From positions 1-10,013 of the forward strand of contig JAADEB010000027.1 in assembly GCA_013153655.1 (NCBI GenBank): a stretch of 10,013 nt of DNA. Reading direction: 5' to 3'. The notes below the pieces were generated by a model. That model was not told the DNA's origin, did not search any database, and was given only the letters and a program-made list of their open reading frames with translations. This document shows, one piece after another, positions 5,726 through 10,013 of the stretch. This stretch comes from Chlorobiota bacterium (lineage in GTDB: Bacteria; Bacteroidota; Bacteroidia; Flavobacteriales; Flavobacteriaceae). Both the position numbers and the translations under genes were made by a program. Each line of letters begins with the position of its first letter. Within the stretch, counting starts at the first letter, position 1.

Positions 5726-6116
5726 GGCGCCTCAGCGCACCGGCCACCCATAGTCGGTCGTGCCGGCCCGCCTCATGTATCCTTACGGCCCGCCCTCCTT
5801 GGTTGGCTCGGCCGCTGACCGCGTGCTCCGTTCATATGTGCTCGTCCTTGCTCTTGTCCGGCGCCCGGTCTTTCCGGCGCTTTCCAACACTTTATGCCGC
5901 CGCTTGCCCCGGCTTTCCCATGCTACGCGGAAGTCCGGCTCCCCTCTGTCCGCCGTCCTCCCGCGGCCGGAACTTCGGCAAGGACTCCGCGCATACCACT
6001 TCGCCCGCTGGCGCATTGCGGCTGTCCGCCCCGGCGGACAGCCGCTTAGGATACCCGCCCTGCATCCGCCATTCAAGCTTTCTCATCCATTATCCCGCCC
6101 GGCTGCCTTCCGGCCC
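5726..6116. other. GC-rich, hairpin-rich non-coding element of unknown function
   Basis: This stretch of about 390 bases differs sharply from its surroundings: 204 of 300 bases (68%) are G or C at 5761-6060. It starts at GGCGCC (5726-5731) and ends at an eight-T run (6117-6124). Inside are a 13-bp-arm palindrome (6018-6045), a hairpin GCGCCCGG-TCTTT-CCGGCGC with a one-base bulge (5861-5880) and a smaller stem around GCCGGAACTTCGGC near 5964-5977. Open frames exist on both strands, but none shows a recognisable domain, and overlapping frames are expected in stop-poor GC-rich DNA. It does not match tRNA, tmRNA or RNase P RNA landmarks that I know. It could be a structured RNA, a dispersed repeat or a transferred fragment. 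Confidence 0.55.
6018..6045. repeat. 13-bp perfect inverted repeat with CC spacer
   Basis: The arms GCGGCTGTCCGCC (6018-6030) and GGCGGACAGCCGC (6033-6045) are perfectly complementary with two bases between them. It would form a very stable hairpin as RNA or a cruciform as DNA. No T-tract follows on either strand, so it is not a standard terminator. Confidence 0.9.
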
Positions 6117-6138
6117 TTTTTTTTATGATTTTTTCCTT

Positions 6139-6146
6139 TAAATTTG
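6139..6146 (+). promoter_or_regulatory. Predicted gcvH -7 box (TAAATTTG)
   Basis: This is an exact TAnnTTTG match. The implied transcription start near 6150 gives an 18-base leader with a seven-A run directly before the gcvH ATG. It lies just after the T-tract that closes the GC-rich element. Confidence 0.55.
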
Positions 6147-6167
6147 TGCCTGTAAAAACATAAAAAA

Positions 6168-6551
6168 ATGAATTTTCCTTCCGATTTGAAATATTCCAAA
6201 GAACACGAATGGATCAAAATCCTCGACGACAACACGGCGCTGGTGGGAATTACCGACTTCGCCCAAAACGAACTGGGTGATATCGTATACGTGGAAGTGG
6301 ATACCGTAGGCGAAGAGGTGGAAAAAGACGAAGTTTTCGGCACCATCGAAGCCGTCAAAACCGTTTCCGACCTGTTTATGCCCGTAACGGCCGAGGTCTT
6401 GGAATTCAACGAAAAACTCGAAGACGCCCCCGAAACCGTCAATACCGACCCCTACGGCGAAGGTTGGATCGTTAAGGTCAAAATCAAAGATCCTTCGCAA
6501 TTGGACGATTTAATGGACAGTGAAGCCTACCGGGCCTATATCGCACAATAA
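6168..6551 (+). CDS. gcvH: Glycine cleavage system H protein
   Basis: This is the lipoyl carrier of the glycine cleavage system. Its lipoyl arm moves the aminomethyl group from the P protein to the T protein and is reoxidised by the L protein. In some bacteria it also serves as a donor in lipoate metabolism. The 127 residues are the standard length. The N-terminus LKYSKEHEW (7-15) and GITDFAQNELGDIVYVE (27-43) are typical, and Lys64 in GTIEAVKTVSDL is the lipoylation site. The C-terminus has NTDPYGEGWIVKVK. It has its own -7 box and an A-rich leader. The downstream VanZ-like gene overlaps its end, so the two are probably cotranscribed, a pairing I recall from other Bacteroidota. The genes for P, T and L proteins are not in the window. 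Confidence 0.97.
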   Translation: MNFPSDLKYSKEHEWIKILDDNTALVGITDFAQNELGDIVYVEVDTVGEEVEKDEVFGTIEAVKTVSDLFMPVTAEVLEFNEKLEDAPETVNTDPYGEGWIVKVKIKDPSQLDDLMDSEAYRAYIAQ

Positions 6552-6864
6552 ATTTTACTTTCGAGCCGCCCTGCTCTACACGGTCTTGCTGGTGGCCGTT
6601 AGTCTCTATCCCCTGCACATACATCCTGCGCAGGGATCGGATAAATTGGTTCATTTCCTCATGTATTTTTTGCTCTACACCGTATGGAACCTGGCCGGTT
6701 ACGGCGGTTGGCGCACGGTGGTATTGCTTTTTCTTTTGGGTTCCGCTTTGGAAATTTTGCAGGAAATCCTACCCGTAAACCGTTCGGGAGATATGATGGA
6801 TACGCTGGCCAATGCGTCCGGCCTTTTGGCGGCTTATTTTGCGATGAAACTTGGGAAACCGTGA
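6520..6864 (+). CDS. VanZ-like family membrane protein
   Basis: A small hydrophobic protein of about 114 residues with four likely membrane segments (about 15-32, 42-60, 64-82 and 94-110). It carries the VanZ-like pattern: SDKLVHFLMYFLLY (40-53) after the first helix, then EILQEILPVNRSGDMMDTLANASG (78-101), with conserved polar residues Asp41, Lys42, His45, Glu79, Arg88, Asp91 and Asn98. VanZ gives low-level teicoplanin resistance in enterococci, but most relatives have no known role, and resistance should not be inferred here. The start is uncertain: GTG6520 overlaps gcvH by 32 bases, there is no in-frame ATG before the first helix, and later TTG or GTG codons would cut into that helix. It ends 8 bases before the end of the convergent GMC oxidoreductase gene. 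Confidence 0.8.
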   Translation: MKPTGPISHNKFYFRAALLYTVLLVAVSLYPLHIHPAQGSDKLVHFLMYFLLYTVWNLAGYGGWRTVVLLFLLGSALEILQEILPVNRSGDMMDTLANASGLLAAYFAMKLGKP

Positions 6865-6872
6865 AAGTTTCC

Positions 6873-8561
6873 TTATAAAACTTGCTTCTTAATATAATCA
6901 GCTACACGGAAACTATTAGCATAAATGGTCCAGGTGAAAGGCACACTTCCGCCCGTGGGCATAAAACTTCCGTCGGTCACAAAAAGATTGTCCGCCTCAT
7001 GCACGCGGTTGTATTTATCCAGTACCGAGCCGGCCGGATCGTGTCCGAAACGCAGGCCTCCGGCTTGAAGATTGGACGGCGGAAAAGCCGAAAGGTCGAA
7101 ACGGATGTTTTGCAAACCCATGGCTTCCAAAATTTCGCGGGTCCGGTCGGCCAGGAAGCGAGCGGGTTTCATGTTGCCGGGATGCGGGTCGATGGCGATG
7201 CGTGCTACTGGAAAACCCCTAAAATCCTTGTAACGTCGCGAAAGGCTCACGAACGAACCCTTATACGGAATCCAATCGGTAAAAATTTCCACATTCAAAC
7301 GGCGTACGCCGGTAAAATAGTCATGAACCTTTTGTTTGAGGCCGGTGCCCCAAAGCGGCCGTCCCCCTTGCCATGTTTGTCGTAATGCACGGGGAACGGG
7401 ATTGGCATGTTCCCATAAAAAATCCACCGTTCCGCCCTTGACCGGCTTGTCCGTTTCGGGATCCCGGTACACATAAAAATGATGCATGGAACGGTTGACA
7501 AACAGCCCCGGTTCCATCAAACGCTCGAATAAAGACGGGTCCGTTTTGTCGCGATGAAACTCACCACTGCCTGTTCCGCCGGCCGAAAATACCATGTTTT
7601 TACCCACCAATCCGCGTCCGTTTCCGATACCTTCGGGATATTCCGGATTTTTGCTCAACAATAGTAGGCGCACACTTTCCACCGCTTGGGCCGCCACCAC
7701 AAAGAGGCGTCCTTCCACAGCGTGTTTTTTGCCTTCGGGGTCCATGTACCAAGCTTTCCGGATGCGGTGATGCCCGTCGGATTCCAGGTGATAAACGTGA
7801 GCGCCGGTAATCAAAGTCAAATTCCCCGTTTTCAAGGCTTCCCGGATAAGCGACACGCGCGAACTGCCCTTGGCATCGGATGCGCAACCGTAACTTCCGC
7901 AGAAATTAGAATAATAACAAGCGCGCCGAAGGCCTTCGTTGCGCGAGAGAATGGCTCGCGGGGTGGGAATGATTTCGTATCCCACTTGTGCGGCCGCCTT
8001 ATCGATGAGGGAAGAAACCGTATTTTCCTTCAAAGGCGGATAGGGAAAATCCGGGGTGGAGCGCGGCTCGGCAAACCGGTGTGATACCACACGTCCGGAA
8101 ATACCCACCAGGCGTTCGGTCATTTCGTAGTAAGGTTCCAACTCATCATAGCTAATAGGCCAATCGATTATGTCGGCGCCGGGAATTTCTCCGAATTCCG
8201 ATAGCAAACGAAAATCCACCGGTTTCATTCGTTGAAAATAACCGCTCATCACGTTGGTCGAACCGCCCACCATATTGCCGTTCCACCAATCCCATCCGCT
8301 GTCGTAGGTGCTTTCTTCCACCATCCGCCCGTTTTCGTCCGTATAGCCCAGGCTGTGGAATTCCTTGGCCGGGTCGGGGGTATATACGCTGCGACGCGTG
8401 GCCGTCAGTTCGTCTTTCCGGAAATGGCGCGTACGGTACCACGGTCCTTTTTCCAGGACCAAAACCTTATGGCCTGCGCGGGTCAAAGTGTATATTACCG
8501 GTCCGGCACCGGCACCGCTTCCCACCACTACCACATCATAATTATCTTTTTTCGGGCTCAT
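6873..8561 (-). CDS. GMC-family FAD-dependent oxidoreductase, substrate unknown
   Basis: A 562-residue flavoprotein of the glucose-methanol-choline family, whose members oxidise sugars, alcohols and similar hydroxyl substrates. An N-terminal Rossmann motif VVVVGSGAGAGP (10-21) is followed by LVLEKGPWY (34-42). The FAD-contact segment NGNMVGGSTNVMSG (94-107) matches the family. The C-terminal GMC domain has GGLRFGHDP (501-509) and NLFVTDGSFMPTGG (525-538). A three-cysteine cluster (Cys215, Cys221, Cys226, then DAKGSS) recalls GMC subfamilies with a Cys-rich or Fe-S motif. By eye, the usual catalytic His and His/Asn positions are Leu498 and Pro541. I see no signal peptide, Tat motif or membrane segment, and no adjacent cytochrome or small subunit. 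ATG8561 is preferred to the in-frame TTG at 8573. The family is secure; the reaction is not. Confidence 0.88.
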   Translation of the reverse strand: MSPKKDNYDVVVVGSGAGAGPVIYTLTRAGHKVLVLEKGPWYRTRHFRKDELTATRRSVYTPDPAKEFHSLGYTDENGRMVEESTYDSGWDWWNGNMVGGSTNVMSGYFQRMKPVDFRLLSEFGEIPGADIIDWPISYDELEPYYEMTERLVGISGRVVSHRFAEPRSTPDFPYPPLKENTVSSLIDKAAAQVGYEIIPTPRAILSRNEGLRRACYYSNFCGSYGCASDAKGSSRVSLIREALKTGNLTLITGAHVYHLESDGHHRIRKAWYMDPEGKKHAVEGRLFVVAAQAVESVRLLLLSKNPEYPEGIGNGRGLVGKNMVFSAGGTGSGEFHRDKTDPSLFERLMEPGLFVNRSMHHFYVYRDPETDKPVKGGTVDFLWEHANPVPRALRQTWQGGRPLWGTGLKQKVHDYFTGVRRLNVEIFTDWIPYKGSFVSLSRRYKDFRGFPVARIAIDPHPGNMKPARFLADRTREILEAMGLQNIRFDLSAFPPSNLQAGGLRFGHDPAGSVLDKYNRVHEADNLFVTDGSFMPTGGSVPFTWTIYANSFRVADYIKKQVL

Positions 8562-8570
8562 TTTGGAGAA

Positions 8571-8577
8571 CAAAATA
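8571..8577 (-). promoter_or_regulatory. Weak candidate -7 box for the GMC oxidoreductase (TATTTTG)
   Basis: On the minus strand TATTTTG resembles TAnnTTTG with one T missing. It would leave a leader of only about 6 bases before ATG8561. The kbl terminator lies upstream, so the gene needs its own promoter, but this candidate is poor. Confidence 0.2.
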
Positions 8578-8643
8578 CGTTTTTTCAGTGAGAATAATAC
8601 ATAGTTATTTTGGGCATATAAATTTTTTCCTCATAAACCTTAC

Positions 8644-8675
8644 AAAAAATGCCACGGGTCCGAAAAACCGTGGCA
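8644..8675 (-). terminator. Intrinsic terminator of kbl
   Basis: A perfect 8-bp stem, TGCCACGG/CCGTGGCA (8650-8657 with 8668-8675), has a 10-base loop. On the minus strand six T residues (plus-strand A-run 8644-8649) follow directly. It lies about 33 bases after the kbl stop and before the GMC gene, separating the two transcripts. Confidence 0.85.
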
Positions 8676-8708
8676 ATTATTAATTGTTTTTGTATCACCA
8701 AAAACGCT

Positions 8709-9908
8709 TTACGGTATAAGTCCGTGGCGACGGCCCACTTTTTCGAAGGCGGCCAGGGCGCGGTCCAGATGTTCTTTTTCGTGTGCGGCGGAGAGTTGGA
8801 CGCGGATGCGGGCCTTGCCTTTGGGTACCACGGGGTAGAAGAAGCCGATGACATAGATGCCTTCGTCCAGGAGTTCGTCGGCCATTTTTTGGCTAAGGGC
8901 GGCGTCGTAAATCATCACGGGGATGATGGGCGATTCGCTGCGGCCAATATCGAAACCGAGTTTTTCCATGCCTTTTTTGAAATATTCGGTGTTGCGTTCC
9001 AGTTTTTCTTTGAGAGACGTATCCTTCATAATTCGCCGGAAAACGGAGAGGGCACCGCCGACGATATGGGGAGCCAGGGAATTGGAGAACAGGTAAGGCC
9101 GCGAGCGTTGGCGGAGCATTTCGATGATTTCCTTGTGGCCGGTGGTGTAGCCGCCCATGGCGCCGCCCAGGGCTTTTCCGAGGGTGCCGGTGATGATGTC
9201 CACGCGATCCATAACGTTTTTCAGTTCCACGGTTCCGCGGCCGGTTTTACCGAGCACGCCGGTGGCATGGGATTCGTCCACCATGACGAGGGCGTCGTAG
9301 CGGTCGGCCAGGTCACAGATTTTGTCCAATTGGGCTACGATTCCGTCCATGGAAAACACGCCGTCGGTAACGATGATTTTGAAGCGGTGGCCGTTGGCAT
9401 CGGCTTCGCGGAGTTTGGCTTCCAGGTCGGCCATATCGTTGTTTTTGAAGCGGTAGCGGGCGGTTTTGGTGAGTCGAACGCCGTCGATGATGGAAGCATG
9501 GTTGAGTTCGTCGGAAATGATGGCGTCGTCGGGGCCGAAGAGGGGTTCGAACACGCCTCCGTTGGCATCGAAAGCGGCGGCGTAAAGTATGGCGTCGTCG
9601 GTACCGTAGAATTCGGCGATGGTTTGTTCCAATTCCTTGTGGATATCTTGGGTGCCGCATATGAAGCGTACGGAGGCCATACCGTAGCCGCGCAGTTCCA
9701 TGGTTTCGATGGCGGCGGTTTTCACTTGGCGGTCATTGGCCAGACCGAGATAATTGTTGGCACAGAAGTTCAGGACCTTGCGGCCGTCGTCGAGGGTGAT
9801 TTCGGCGCCTTGGGGCGAGGTGATGATGCGTTCGCGTTTGAAGAGACCGGCTTCGTCGATCTCGCGGAGGGTCTTTTGGAGATGGGATTTGAATTTTTCC
9901 GGATACAT
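8709..9908 (-). CDS. kbl: Glycine C-acetyltransferase (2-amino-3-ketobutyrate CoA ligase)
   Basis: A PLP enzyme of the alpha-oxoamine synthase family. It splits 2-amino-3-oxobutyrate, made from threonine by threonine dehydrogenase, with CoA into glycine and acetyl-CoA. The 399 residues are the usual length. NFCANNYLGLAND (47-59) and GMASVRFICGTQDIHKELE (76-94) are characteristic of Kbl among its relatives. His137 (DELNHASI) would stack on PLP, Asp211 and His214 lie in VDESHATG, and Lys245 in GTLGKALGG is the PLP lysine. The C-terminus YVIGFFYPVVPKGKARIRVQ (352-371) also fits Kbl better than serine palmitoyltransferase or 8-amino-7-oxononanoate synthase. The frame extends to a TTG at 9935, but that lies inside the predicted -7 box, so ATG9908 is chosen. 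No tdh is in view. Third positions are strongly C-rich, as in the acyl-CoA dehydrogenase. Confidence 0.95.
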   Translation of the reverse strand: MYPEKFKSHLQKTLREIDEAGLFKRERIITSPQGAEITLDDGRKVLNFCANNYLGLANDRQVKTAAIETMELRGYGMASVRFICGTQDIHKELEQTIAEFYGTDDAILYAAAFDANGGVFEPLFGPDDAIISDELNHASIIDGVRLTKTARYRFKNNDMADLEAKLREADANGHRFKIIVTDGVFSMDGIVAQLDKICDLADRYDALVMVDESHATGVLGKTGRGTVELKNVMDRVDIITGTLGKALGGAMGGYTTGHKEIIEMLRQRSRPYLFSNSLAPHIVGGALSVFRRIMKDTSLKEKLERNTEYFKKGMEKLGFDIGRSESPIIPVMIYDAALSQKMADELLDEGIYVIGFFYPVVPKGKARIRVQLSAAHEKEHLDRALAAFEKVGRRHGLIP

Positions 9909-9932
9909 ATGGCTGATTTTTTTGGTTCTTAT

Positions 9933-9940
9933 CAAAAATA
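9933..9940 (-). promoter_or_regulatory. Predicted kbl -7 box (TATTTTTG on minus)
   Basis: An exact TAnnTTTG match, identical to the guaA and dusB boxes. The implied transcription start near 9929 gives a leader of about 21 bases containing a seven-A run. It overlaps the alternative TTG start and so supports ATG9908. Confidence 0.55.
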
Positions 9941-10013
9941 CTAAATCGGCGGGAAAGGGAAGATGATAAATGGATGTTGATATAAGTTATTATTTTTTTG
10001 CATTAATAATTTT

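Noticed and set aside
5726..6116. RNase P RNA, tmRNA or tRNA in the GC-rich element
   Set aside because: I looked on both strands for their conserved landmarks (for example the T-loop GGTTCGA, or RNase P universal blocks) and found none.
5760..6141. Overlapping open frames on both strands in the GC-rich element (about 64-122 codons)
   Set aside because: Several frames are open at once, as expected in stop-poor GC-rich DNA. None has a domain, an A-rich leader or a promoter-like box. I describe the DNA as a non-coding element, but a comparative test could change this.
6520..6864. Glycopeptide resistance gene vanZ
   Set aside because: Only family-level similarity is visible and no van cluster is present; VanZ-like proteins are widespread and mostly unrelated to resistance.
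8649..9944. 431-codon plus-strand open frame opposite kbl
   Set aside because: It mirrors the C-rich third positions of kbl, has no domain, and crosses the kbl terminator.

Overview
The window looks like a chromosomal segment from a member of the Bacteroidota, with housekeeping and catabolic genes at moderate GC and no phage, plasmid or IS genes. Three things point to that phylum. Exact copies of the Bacteroidota -7 box (TAnnTTTG) lie just upstream of guaA, dusB, gcvH and kbl. Start codons are preceded by A-rich leaders rather than Shine-Dalgarno sites. The protein sequences and the gcvH-VanZ pairing also fit. A finer placement cannot be made by eye.

Layout: 1-286 is a repeat-rich spacer with a REP-like palindrome and degenerate 7- and 8-base tandem repeats. 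It is followed by guaA (GMP synthase) and guaB (IMP dehydrogenase), reading rightward with 40 bases between them. dusB (tRNA-dihydrouridine synthase) converges on guaB, and the two stop codons overlap. A 395-base AT-rich spacer separates dusB from a divergent acyl-CoA dehydrogenase that ends in a clear intrinsic terminator. Positions 5586-6138 hold no convincing gene: an exact-period heptamer array is followed by a sharply bounded GC-rich element of about 390 bp with strong hairpins. Then come gcvH with its own promoter and an overlapping VanZ-like membrane protein. A GMC-family oxidoreductase converges on VanZ. Upstream of it on the same strand is kbl, which ends in an intrinsic terminator.

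How the genes fit together: guaB and guaA are the two consecutive steps from IMP to GMP. Kbl makes glycine and acetyl-CoA from the threonine-derived intermediate, and GcvH is the lipoyl carrier of glycine cleavage, so the right half has a threonine/glycine theme, although the two genes are not in one operon. The acyl-CoA dehydrogenase belongs to fatty-acid or branched-chain amino-acid oxidation. The GMC enzyme's substrate is unknown.

Most notable: the IMP dehydrogenase lacks the whole CBS (Bateman) regulatory module but keeps its catalytic residues; guaA has its -7 box immediately before its only plausible ATG, which predicts a leaderless mRNA or an unusual start; the GC-rich element and the 7/8-mer arrays are unexplained; and the GMC oxidoreductase appears to lack both usual catalytic residues. 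I saw no defence system, CRISPR array or new multi-gene system.
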